Origin: Chimonanthus salicifolius
Taxonomy: Eukaryota > Streptophyta > Magnoliopsida > Laurales > Calycanthaceae
Reading direction: 5' to 3'
NCBI GenBank assembly: GCA_013350335.1
Contig: CM023535.1
Coordinates: 29,561,631 to 29,625,630 of the forward strand
DNA: 64,000 nucleotides
The position numbers were made by a program, and so were the translations under genes. Below the pieces are notes generated by a model, which had not been told where the DNA came from, did not search any database, and worked only from the letters and a program-made list of their open reading frames with translations. Of the stretch, positions 1-9,992 are shown piece after piece; the stretch's first letter is position 1; the number at the start of each line of letters is the position of its first letter.

Positions 1-2258
1 TTTTAAGTAGACCTAAGATGCAAGTTGAAAGGGTTTTAAATCATGGATTTTAATGTCATGATTTGGCCATGGAATGGCCGAATTCATCAAGGGTTTAAAC
101 CTTGGGTAAAGGTGGTTTAAAATTATAAAAATGGACCATTGGGTTCGGCCATTTTGGACGACTGAACCCCATGAGTTATTTGGGTATTTGATGGCTTTTG
201 AAGGGTAAAAACCATGCAATACTATGGTGATTTTTACATGTTTTTAGTGGACATAAGATGTAAGTTAAAAAGGTTCAAATCATGGGTCATAGGGTTCGGC
301 CACTTGGGATGGCCGAACCCCATGAAAGGAGTTGTCAAGCTTATGGTGAGTTTATGGTTTTTAAGGGATAAAATCCATATCATGTAATGAAAAAAAGTTC
401 AATATCTTGGGTCGGCCATGGGATGGCTGAACCATATGGTTCTTATGGCTAAAAGTGTTAAGTCTAAAGTATGTATGAATGATGGAATTATTAAGTTAAG
501 AGGACCATAGGGTTCGGCCATGTGTATGGCTGAACCCCATGGACCATTAAATGGGTATTTGGATTCAAGTATATGATTAAAAGTTGTTGATTGTTTTGTA
601 ATGTTTTAAAGGGTTTAAGTTATGACTTTATGATGAAGTATAGTGGATGAAAGAACCATAGGGTTCAGCCATATGTATGGCCAAACCGCATGGAGTAGTT
701 TTGGTGGATGAAAGTAATGATTGGAACCAAGGAAATGATGGAAAATTAAGGGCTAGTTAATCACATGGATAGATGAGTAGTTAGTCCTAATTATAAAGGA
801 TTAAGAGACCAAATTTGGATTGGTGAGGTTCGGCCAAGTAATATGGCCGAACCCCACTAAGGTGGTTTTTATGGAACTTAGTTTTAATATGGTTTAAGGC
901 CAATGGCAAAACCGTAAATACAAGTCAAATGATAAAAATGAATAGAGAAGGATTAAAGGACTTGAAAGAGGGGTCAAATCAAAGTGGTATGGTTCGGCCA
1001 TGTTGTATGGCCGAACCCTACCAAGGTATGTTTGTAATATGAGATGTTTTAATGAGGATTAAATAAAAATAGAGATCAAATTATAGTGGGTGAGATTCGG
1101 CCATGGGTATGGCCGAACCCCACAAGATGGTTTATGGGATCTAAACTTGATTAGAAATCAAGAAGATTAAGTATTAACTTGTTGTTGTATAAACAAGGAA
1201 ACGGAAGTTGAACGGCGTACGAGTCGTGATCGGGTGAAGGATAAAAAGGAACGGACACTTAAGCGAAGTTTCCGTAGGTTTCCTACCTACTTGTAACCAC
1301 TTTTATGATTGGTTTAATCATGGTTTTTATGTGATATATTGTTATTGTTTTACGTTTCGAATTGGTTTTGAATGATGAGATATATTTACGAATGACATAT
1401 ATACATTGACATCTCATGCATGGCATGGGGTGATGATTATGGAATAACTTAATCATGAGAGTCCTATCCAGAGGAAATGAGGAGTACTCTGGATTATCTT
1501 GACATAAGAGCTCTATACAGAGGAAATGTGGAGTACTCTGGCTTACCTTGACATGAGAGTTCTATTCAGAGGAAATGTGGAGTACTCTGGATTACCTTGA
1601 CGTGAGAATCCCGTCAAGTGATAGCTATGTATACTTGTGATGGGTGAGACTCATTACATTTACACTTACATACATAGCATTGATTTCAGATGTTTTGTTG
1701 ATCATGTACTATGATATATGCATGTTTATATATACTAACCATGTGGTAGCCTTGAACAGGAAAACCTACTGGGCGCTTTGATCTAATGCCCTAATTCTAT
1801 CCTTAGAGGATAATGTAGGAAAAGGAAAAGGGAAAGAGAAGGTCGAGGACCAGGAGGGAGCCAAGCTTAAGAACTTAAGTGTTGGAATGAACCTCTATTT
1901 TACTGTCATTTGAATTACATTTTATGGACATGTAATAACTAGTAACTTTGCTATGGTTTGTTTATAGTTTGATAATGGATGCTTGGTTTAAGCAGTTTAT
2001 TGGGAGACTTGTACTTGCTATCTATTTAGTTTAATTCCGCAGTTAGTCTAGTTTTATTCCGCATGATTTGATTAGTTCCATATGTGGATTGTCTTTCATG
2101 GGTTTAGTCCATGCTCACATGGGTGGCCAATTAAGGGTCGGACTTTGGAAGTCCGAACTTAGCTCTCGTCGTGACGTCGTCTGCCCTCTTCCGTTGTTAT
2201 TATATTATTATTAAAAAAAAATTTAGACTCTGAATCTCGGAAAGGGCGGGGCATTACA
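1..2258 (+). mobile_element. Giant hairpin-rich LTR, 3' part
   Basis: Right-hand part of a plus-strand giant LTR whose 5' end lies left of the window. It ends GGGCGGGGCATTACA at 2258. It holds a hairpin array (141-1123), a putative 3' splice site ending CCTTAG at 1806, and the conserved terminal block with the paired arms CGGACTT/AAGTCCG at 2139-2155. The sequence to its right (2259 on) matches 17105 on, so it is inserted into the 3' LTR of the minus-strand element; the expected duplication is ttcca at 2259-2263, with the left copy out of view. No ORF above 70 codons has any recognisable domain. Confidence 0.85.
141..1123 (+). repeat. Array of TTCGGCC hairpins (8 units)
   Basis: Eight imperfect inverted repeats near 141, 293, 412, 510, 661, 827, 990 and 1090, each with left arm GGGTTCGGCCAT, a short loop and right arm ATGGCCGAACCC. 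Spacers of about 70-140 bp are AT-rich and unlike each other. Several arms carry single C-to-T or G-to-A changes at the CG step. Confidence 0.9.
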
Positions 2259-2489
2259 TTCCATGTTCCAACGTGTATGCATGGGTATCTGTTATGTAAC
2301 ATCAAAATCCCTTCAACTTCTCATTAATATTCCTTTTGGAGTTTCATCCCATGAGATGAAACTCCCACCCTTTCCAACGTGTAGCCTTGTATGTACTTTG
2401 TGTAACAACCAACCTATCAACTTCCTCATAATGATGGTGCCTTCCCAAGTGTCCCTTGGCATGGCCATGTAACACCCCGAATTTTCAAG

Positions 2490-2495
<6 letters not shown>

Positions 2496-2555
<60 letters not shown>
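2496..2555. repeat. (AT)30 microsatellite
   Basis: Thirty uninterrupted AT units about 28 bp inside the 5' end of the LTR. Related LTRs have only short TATATAT runs at this place (for example near 33060 and 37510), so this is a local expansion. Confidence 0.95.
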
Positions 2556-2559
<4 letters not shown>

Positions 2560-2983
2560 ATTACCCATTTAATTTGTGAATTATTTGATATGGACCTTAG
2601 ATGGATAAAGTGTTGGGTCATTTCCCAATTTAGACTCAACGGATTGTGAAAATGGTTTCAATTTAAATTAGATGGGGCTGAATTAAAATGGTAATGTAAT
2701 ATATCAATCTAGATTAAGTGGTATGCACATGAGGTGTATGTGGATGACACACACATGCATAAGGCTAGATTTCCTCTCAAGAAATCAAGGAGTTATAGCC
2801 GAACACAATCAATAAAGAAGATGTCTAATTAAATAAAGATTGCTTATGGCCGTGTGGGTGGAATTTGCACATCCATGAGGATGCGCATATGATCTCAAAA
2901 AGGGGTCCTTTCCCTTGGTTAAAAACGGCACTAAGGGAATTGTTAAGTAGGGGTGCTCAACACCTTCTAAGATTGAACCGTGT

Positions 2984-3186
2984 GGAAGTTTATAAAATAA
3001 AGACATAGAAGGGGCGCATGGCACCTTCTAAATATGGGACCAAGTGGAGGATTTATAAAAGAAAGGAAGCATAACAACAGCACACGACAATTGCTATTTC
3101 AGCAAGGGGCGCACGGCATTAGGCAATGGCTAAATTAAAGGTCTTGGTATCTTCTAAATATAGGACCAATTGGAAGTTTATAAAAG
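2984..3186 (+). promoter_or_regulatory. Candidate LTR promoter, three TATA-type boxes
   Basis: TTTATAAAATA near 2990, TTTATAAAAGA near 3052 and again near 3178 lie in three diverged repeats, each preceded by gtggaag or ttggaag and associated with a GGGGCGCACGG motif. TTTATAAAAG is a good plant TATA box. Transcription starting about 30 bp downstream of the last box would give a short leader reaching the 5' splice consensus at 3340. This is a prediction from sequence only. Confidence 0.5.
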
Positions 3187-3375
3187 AGAGGCAACATAAG
3201 GGGCGCACGGAATTACACAAATCAAAGAAGGATTGACGCTGGTTTGCACATTGGCAAGAAGGTGTTCTCGGCTAAAGATCAAGGGGAAGATTGGAAGAGC
3301 AAGAACAAACAAAGGAAAACCGGAGGAGTCACAGAACCGGTAAGTAGTTTGATAATTTTGTTTAAGATAAGGAAC

Positions 3376-4390
3376 CATAGGGTTTGGCCATGGTGTATGG
3401 CCGAACCCCATGGAAGAAAATTAAGGAACGATTATGGTAATTTAATGGAAAGAATGGACCATAGGGTTCGACCATGCATGGCAAGACATGGTTTAATTTA
3501 TAGGTTTTGAGGGATGAAAACCATGCAATGCAATAAAGATGTTAAAGGGTTTTAATGAATGTTTTTGGTAAAGAACCTCAGACCATGGGTTCGGCCATGG
3601 AGTATGGCCGAACCCCATAAATAATGATGGGAAAGGTTACTTATGAATTAATTTAAATGGATGGAAGGTTTGATGGTTTTAGATGCAATTAGATCATGAA
3701 AACCATGGAAGGAATATCAATGATTTTTTTAAAGAGAGGACCATGAACCATAGGGTTCAGCCATGGTGTATGGCGGAACCCCATGGAGGATGGTTATTAA
3801 GTTAGAAAGTTTCTAATGATGGACTTTTGGATAAAAAAAGGAATGAACCTTGATTTATGGATTCAAGAATGGGAATTGATATAATTAGAAAGTTAGACAT
3901 CATAGGGTTCGGCCATGGTGTATGGCTGAATCCCATGAAGTAATTTTTAATGGGTCCCTCATTGGTGGATCATGTTTGGATTAAGGAATCGGTTATGGAT
4001 CATTTTAAAGGGTTATTTGGAGTATTATACATGTTTAAATAAATGAATGGACCTATGTTTTGGAACCTAAACATAAGTTGTTGGAGGTAATGGCAATATT
4101 GTAATATAGGCTAAAAATCAAAGATCATGGGTTCGACCATGGTGTATGGCCGAACCCCATGAGGAATGTTTTGGTTATGGATTTGAACAATGGCAATGAT
4201 TTAAGTAAGTGTGAAAATGATAGACCATGGGTTCGGCCATGGTGTATGGTTGAACCCCATGGGGAATGATTTATGGTTTTAATGTATGAAGGGTTAGGTT
4301 AATGAAATGATAGCCATGGATGGCAATATGGTAATAAAGTAGAAATAATGGACCATGGGTTCGGCCATGGTGTATGGCCGAACCCCATGG
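3376..4390 (+). repeat. Array of TTCGGCC hairpins (8 units)
   Basis: Units near 3379, 3466, 3588, 3750, 3905, 4129, 4229 and 4357. The last is a perfect example: arm GGGTTCGGCCAT 4357-4368, loop GGTGT, arm ATGGCCGAACCC 4374-4385. In several units the stem extends to 16 bp through CATG...CATG. Confidence 0.92.
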
Positions 4391-4721
4391 GGATTGTTTT
4401 ATGGACTTGGACATTATTGTAAATAAAGGGAGACATGGTTTTAATTTATTTGCTATACTATAAGGTAACGGGACCTCACAAGGTGTGTACGATCGTGAGT
4501 GGTTACTGGACGAAAGCACAAGGACACGTTAATGGTCTTTGGTAGGATTCCACCTCTTTGAAACCATGGGTTTATGTACAATGTTTTTATCTTATTTGAT
4601 GAATTTATGTTGAAAGGATGTGTTTCAAATGTGATGTTTTAATGCTATGTTTATTATATAAAATAACATGTGTTTCATTAGCATCTCATGCATGGCATGG
4701 GGTGAAGGATATGTAACCGGA

Positions 4722-4832
4722 GGGGCCACACTCCGTCGGGGCGTCCGAAAAACCTATATAGGATACCTTGATGTGCTTTTCCATCAAGAAGAAACTGGAG
4801 GGGCCACACTCCATCGGGGCGTCTGAAAGACC
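4722..4832 (+). repeat. CTCCGTCGGGGCGTCCG tandem (2 units)
   Basis: Two GC-rich units near 4722 and 4806 separated by CTTGATG...CATCAAG arms. The same two- or three-unit block sits at the same place in most giant LTRs (8838-8955, 10673-10793, 25215-25335, 34430-34550, 41407-41520, 44010-44125, 55905-56080). Single units occur near 11995, 53505 and 55052. Confidence 0.8.
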
Positions 4833-6119
4833 TATGTGGGGGTACTTATGTGTACTTGTGATGGGTGGGACTCATTGCATTTGACATCATGACATGGCAT
4901 GGTTTATATGGTTTTTGGACTTTATGTTATTATATGCATGTTTGTACTAACCATGTGTTAGCCCTAATTCGAATACCTACTGGGCGCGTTGTTCTAACGC
5001 TCTACTTCTACCCTAGTGGATGATACAGGAAATGAGGAGAACGATGAAGGCAAAAAGGGCCAAGCATAGGAGCTTGGATGCTTTTAGTTTATATTTTAAT
5101 TAAGTTACTTATGGACTTGTATTTTGAGTAACTAGACTTCGGACATGTAATAATTTAGATGATTTGCTATGGTTGGATATTTATTTGGATAATTATGTTA
5201 TGTTAATTATGATTAAAGACTTGACGTACTTTGCTATCTAAAATAGAATAGAATCAGGTTCTATTATAATTCCTCAGGTATGATTTTAATATGCATGTTT
5301 ATATTGTTATGTGTGAACCGTTTTCAAGGACGTAGTCCATGCACATATAGGGTTGGCCAGTTAAGGGTCGGACTTTAGAAGTTCGGATTTAGCTCGCGTC
5401 GTAACGCCCCGCTCTTGCTCACTCTATTATTTAAAAAAAAAAAAATAGACTCTGATTTACAGAAAGCGTAGAGTGAAATAGGACGGGGCGTTACAGGCCA
5501 AGACACCACTTGAGATGGAACACCCCTCCATCTTCCAACGTGTATGCCTTGGATGACTTTGTGTAACAACCAAAACCATTCACCTCCCCATTTAATGTTT
5601 CCTTTGGAGTTTCATCCCATGAGATGAAACTCCCATGTCTCCAACGTGTGTACCCATGATATGCTTTGTGTAACAAACAAAAACTCTTCATCTTCCCACT
5701 CCACCCACTTAAAATTAAGGTCCCCTTAACTTCCCATTCAACTCATATTTTTTAACTCAACTCATAACTTTAATTCAATTCATTTAACTCACTTAAAATC
5801 AACTCAATTCCTTGATTCCATTTTGAACTCAATCCAATTTAATTCAGCTATACCTTAATTGAACTTGAACTCATTTGGTGTTCAACCAAGTCAACCATGA
5901 CCCATTAGGTCCCAATTGGGCATTTGACCCAATTGACAACCTTGACCTAATTAAATAAATCTCACCCATTTATTTCAATTGAACCATATCCACAATCCAT
6001 TGGGTCTTAATTGGTCAATTGACCCAACACTTACCCATCTGAGGTCCATATCCATTAATTCATAATTTAAATGAGCAAAGTTTATATATATTGATAACTT
6101 GAAAATCTGGGGTGTTACA

Positions 6120-6136
6120 ATACAACCCTCTTTTTA
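6120..6136 (-). other. Polypurine tract
   Basis: Minus strand reads AAAAAGAGGGTTGTAT immediately before the LTR start TGTAACACC, the usual place for the primer of plus-strand DNA synthesis. The plus-strand copy has AAAAAGGGATTGTAT before 33032. Confidence 0.7.
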
Positions 6137-6181
6137 AAATTTTCGTCCCGAAAATCGAGCGAAATAGGGTTCCAAAATAAA

Positions 6182-6331
6182 TTACATAAATAGCTCAGGG
6201 TGAGCTGTTCTCATTTCCCATTCAAGTTCCCAAGTGGCTTCCTCATTACCATGTCGATCCCATACCACCTTGACGAACTGAATCGACCGGTTCCGTAACC
6301 CCTTTGTTCTGTCTAATGTTATCTCTTTTTC
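6182..6331 (-). pseudogene. Chromodomain C-terminal remnant of pol
   Basis: An open stretch of 49 codons ending in TAA at 6182-6184. It reads like the end of a chromovirus integrase: a VKVVW strand, then an EEATWE motif, then EMRTAHPELFM at the C terminus. This is the part of a chromodomain that recognises methylated histone tails. The frame is open upstream only to a TGA at 6332-6334 and no integrase core is present. The copy at 32834-32971 is collinear with no indel over 39 codons, differing at roughly ten positions. Confidence 0.75.
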
Positions 6332-7689
6332 TCATGAACCCATTTACGATCTTATGTAGATCAGTGTACTCTGTTTCACTTTACCTGCTACCAAGATATT
6401 TTCCATACGTACTCGCTCAGTACGTTCATTCGTCTACACTCTGTATGAGGTTAGTGATGACCTTGTCCCTCATTGAAATTTGTTAGTTAGGTAGCCTGCC
6501 AGTACGAGCCTATGCTCAAGGCTTTCGCTGATTCCATTTTAACTAGGTTTCTATCTGCACTCTCCTGGAACTCCATCGGCTACCTACAGAGTCAGGTGAT
6601 CAGTCTAACTCGGCAGTCGCCCATAGCTTCCCATTCGAGTTTCACTAGACTCTTAACTTTTCCACTAAGTAATCTCCAAAAGTAAGCATATCTTCATTTG
6701 CACATAAGTCACTATGTGACTAACACCTTCTGTTCAAAACTTCTATGATACCGAGTATCTCTCCACACTAACTTTCCTATGATACAAGTCATAATACTAC
6801 TAACACCCTTTTCTTATAACGTGGGATGTAAATCGAAACCTATCCCAATCATTAGAACAATATGTCATCTATGAGACCAAGAGGTCCATCATAGTACTAA
6901 CATGTCGACCATGGGACCGATACCTGACATTAATCCAAACCACCATGGGAACCACCATCCACAGTTATACACATCCATTCCTGGTATCAGTCTATCAGTG
7001 AATATCATCTATCCATGTTTAATAACCATCCATTAATATAACCCTCCTATGGGTATAATCCATTCATGGGCATAATCCATCCTTCGGCATACTTAATTCA
7101 GGGCACATCATCTACCATGAGATATTCTATATGTAGGAAGAACACTCGAATGAATCACTACGTGACTGCGGAAACAATATTAAATCACAAATATACCCCG
7201 ACCCCTAGTAAGACTTAGGGCCCATGACTTACTAAGCGGAAGACCCACGTCCAACGTGATCATGTCTACCCCGCCCTACATCCCTTCACCCCAAGGGTGA
7301 TTCAGTCAAGCTCTAATGCGGTCGAACCGCGTCTAACGAAGCTAGCACCACCCCCATGGGTAAAATAGTATCTAGCTTTGCGCATCCACGCACATCAAGT
7401 GTGCAAAATAGCCATGACAGCGCCCTCCAGCACGTAGCATGTGACGGACCCACTTCTCAATGGCAACCCTATGGGACCAAATCTCCGTATTTCATATCGA
7501 GGCTCCCACGTCTCAATCATCAATATCAAGTGAGGGACGTACCCATACCACGTCTCAATATAATCAAGTGACCTCGTCACATTTACCATGGGACTATTGT
7601 ATCTATCGTGGGGTCGATATACCCACCAATTGTAGTCATCGACCCATTGATCGACTTAGTTTCTCATCAGAATCTATGTTCACATACTT

Positions 7690-7905
7690 GGGGAAATTCC
7701 CTGATCATCATCTTGTATTTCTTGTTTTGGGGAGTTTTCCTATGTATCACATAATGTCTCCTGTTTGGGGAACTTTCCTATGTTTCATATAATGTCTCTT
7801 GTTTGAGGAAATTGCCAGATAAGCATCCTTGTATTTCTTTCTTTTTGGGGAAACTTCCTAAGTATCAAGTGTTTGTTTCTCAATTTGGGGAAAATCGGGG
7901 AAGTA
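7690..7905. repeat. Short direct repeats, TTGGGGAA-type
   Basis: Four or five diverged units of roughly 50 bp built around TTGGGGAAATTCC and TTTCCTATGT lie in the internal region of the non-autonomous element. They have no coding potential. Confidence 0.6.
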
Positions 7906-7989
7906 TCTCCTAATTTGCTATGTTTGATAAATCCAAGTTATAGTGAATGTACTTCCTTTGCTATCATTCCTTTTTCGTCAAGTGTTGCT

Positions 7990-8014
7990 CTCAGATTGAA
8001 TGTTTCAATCTGAG
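7990..8014 (-). other. Perfect leader hairpin downstream of PBS
   Basis: Arms CTCAGATTGAA (7990-8000) and TTCAATCTGAG (8004-8014) pair perfectly around a 3-nt loop. In element orientation it begins about 130 nt after the primer binding site, where retroelement genomes often carry packaging or dimerisation structures. That role is a guess. Confidence 0.6.
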
Positions 8015-8143
8015 TCTAACGAAGTAAATTAATCCGGCCCCCGTGCAGCGGATTCTGAAGAGTCGGTCAGTTGGGATTGTTATCTGTCAGTGAGACATGA
8101 TACCGTCTTAATCTTACTTCGAAAGATTCATCCTTCTCGTTTC

Positions 8144-8155
8144 GCTCTAATACCA
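8144..8155 (-). other. Primer binding site, initiator tRNA-Met type
   Basis: Minus strand reads TGGTATTAGAGC two bases after the LTR end GGGGCGTTACA. It matches 11 of 12 bases of TGGTATCAGAGC, the plant initiator tRNA-Met complement used by many plant LTR retrotransposons. It fixes 8158 as the end of a 5' LTR and so the polarity of the whole superfamily. Confidence 0.85.
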
Positions 8156-9283
8156 ACTGTAACGCCCCACCCTTTATCACTCGCTTTCCGAAAATCAGAG
8201 TATATTTTTTTCTTTGAATAAAAGAGTGAGAGAGAGCGGGACGTCACGACGGGAGCTAAGTCCGAGCTTCTAAAGCCCGACCCTTAACTGGCCAACCATA
8301 CGTGTGCGTGGACCAAGTCCACTAAAATGGTTCACACGTACTCGAGTTAACTTGCGGAATAAATCATACATGCGGAAATACAATAGGATAACAATCCTAT
8401 TCCATTTTAGATAGCAAAGTAGTCCAACACTTACCAATAATTATCTTAACTTAAAATATCCAAAATTAACCTTCCAAACCATAGCAAATAATCTACGATA
8501 TTACAGTCCCACGAACTAATTACTCAAATACATTATCCATGAGCAACTTAAACAAAATGGAACTTAATCATCCAAGCTCCTAAGCTTGGCTCTGATCACA
8601 TCCTCGTTTAGTCCATTCCCTGTGTCATCAACTAGGGTAGAAGTAGGGCGTTAGACAACGCGCCCAGTGGGTATTCCAGGTAGGGTTAACACATGGTTAG
8701 TACAAATCATATAAATAACAAAATATCCAAAACCATGTAAAACAATGCCATGCCATGGTGTTGTATGCAATGAGTCTCACCCATCACAAACACATGCATC
8801 CTCTTGATGGAATTCTCCTCATCAAGGTATCCCCACAGTTGCCTTACGGACGCCCCGACGGAGTGCGTTCTCCGGTTACTTCTAGATGGATAATGCACAT
8901 CAAGGTCTTCCCACGAATGCCTTACGGACGCCTCGACGGAGCGTGGCCTCCGGTTACAAACATTCCTCCCATGCCATGCATGAGATGTAAGTGAACACAT
9001 GCCATGTAATAATATAATCATAGCATTAAAATCTCATATTTGAAACGTATCATTTTTACAACATTACTCATCAAAATAAGAATTAAAAATCCTCATACAT
9101 ATCCCATGGTTTCAAAGAGGTAGAATCCTATCAAAGACCACTAAAGTGTCCCTACACTTTCGTCCGGAAACCGCTCACGATCGTACACCCCTTGTGAGGT
9201 CCCGTTACCTTATAACATGTCAATCAGTCAATCCCATGTTCCGTTTGATTTACAATCATATCTAAGTCCATAAACACATCTTT

Positions 9284-9992
9284 GTGGGGTTCGGCCATAC
9301 ACCATGGCTGAACCTCACTCACTTGGTTTTAGTCCCTCCTTTGATTTATTACTCAATCACCACTTAGTTAATCACTTAACCCATAGTCCACAAAATACAC
9401 GTTAGTGGGGTTCGGCCATACAACATGGCCGAACCTCACTCACTTGATTTTGGTCCCTCTTTTTAGTCCTTTGATCTTTTAAATTAAATCCAAGATCAAG
9501 CCATCTTTGATTCATAACTCTAATCACTTATACAATAATTATCTAACATTGGTAACAACCTAAGTCCATAAAAAATTCCTCATGCGGTACCATAGCCGAA
9601 CCCATGGTCCATCATTTTCACCTATATTTACATCTTTGCCATTGTTCTATCCATGGCTAATTACCTAACTTATTTGCATATGACTTCAAGTCCAAAAATG
9701 ATCCATAACTGATTCCTTAATTCATACATGATCTACAAATGAATGACCCATTAAAAATTGGTTCATGGGGTTCGGCCATACACTATGGTCGAACCCATGA
9801 TGTTCATCTTCATCCTTTAAATCCTTTATCATATTAAGTCCAAAAATCAAGTCCCTCCATGGGGAAGTTTAATCGTACTCCTAGGTCATCATTCACAATC
9901 CCAAAGTCCATCAACATGACTTCCATTTTAAACCTTTTAAAAACATTATATCCTTCCATGGGGTTCGGTCGTACATCATGGCTGAACCCTAT
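9284..9992 (-). repeat. TTCGGCC hairpin array, part 1
   Basis: Units near 9284, 9408, 9590 (half lost), 9768 and 9958. The array continues at 16370-16672 (units near 16370, 16455, 16556 and 16650) beyond the nested insertion. Confidence 0.88.

Larger units (their letters stand above)
3340..5016 (+). other. Putative LTR-resident intron
   Basis: Donor ACCG|GTAAGT at 3340. Acceptor end TTCTACCCTAG at 5016 with CTAAC at 4994-4998 as branch-point candidate (plant consensus CTRAY). The 1677-nt interval contains the hairpin array and the CTCCGTCGGGGCG tandem and no ORF. The same pair of signals is kept in the other giant LTRs. The signals are seen; splicing itself is inferred. Confidence 0.55.
2468..5495 (+). 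mobile_element. Solo giant LTR, target duplication GGCCA
   Basis: A 3028-bp unit starting TGTAACACCCC and ending CGGGGCGTTACA, flanked by ggcca at 2463-2467 and 5496-5500. The related uninterrupted sequence at 17308-17340 reads straight through tggccaagacacc, so an unfilled site is visible in the same window. The order is: AT microsatellite; U3 with three TTTATAAAA-type boxes (2990-3180); purine-rich leader; 5' splice consensus at 3340; hairpin array; CTCCGTCGGGGCG tandem; 3' splice consensus ending 5016; terminal hairpin block. There is no coding sequence. The TG...CA ends and 5-bp duplication fit a solo LTR. Confidence 0.93.
2259..6119 (-). mobile_element. 3' LTR of non-autonomous element, interrupted
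   Basis: The minus-strand LTR begins TGTAACACCCC at 6119, directly after the polypurine tract, and runs left through 5501-5496 and then 2467-2259, after which the LTR at 1-2258 interrupts it. The solo LTR 2468-5495 sits inside. The visible own sequence is about 830 bp of U3. It matches 17105-17940, the start of the 5' LTR of the same element, which supports the pairing as two LTRs of one element. The rest lies left of the window. Confidence 0.85.
6120..8157 (-). mobile_element. Internal region of non-autonomous chromovirus derivative
   Basis: A 2038-bp interval lying exactly between the end of a 5' LTR (8158) and the start of a 3' LTR (6119), reading on the minus strand. In order it has the primer binding site, a perfect leader hairpin, short direct repeats, about 1 kb with no recognisable coding sequence, the last 49 codons of a chromodomain, and the polypurine tract. 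Autonomous chromovirus interiors are usually 4-5 kb and carry gag and pol, so almost everything has been lost. A second partial copy is at 32275-33031. Confidence 0.82.

Noticed and set aside
7178..8143. Possible gag remnant in the non-autonomous interior
   Set aside because: No zinc knuckle or gag-domain motif could be read in any minus-strand frame; only short repeats are visible.
8144..8155. Possible tRNA-Met gene fragment
   Set aside because: Only the 12-nt primer complement is present; there is no cloverleaf around it.
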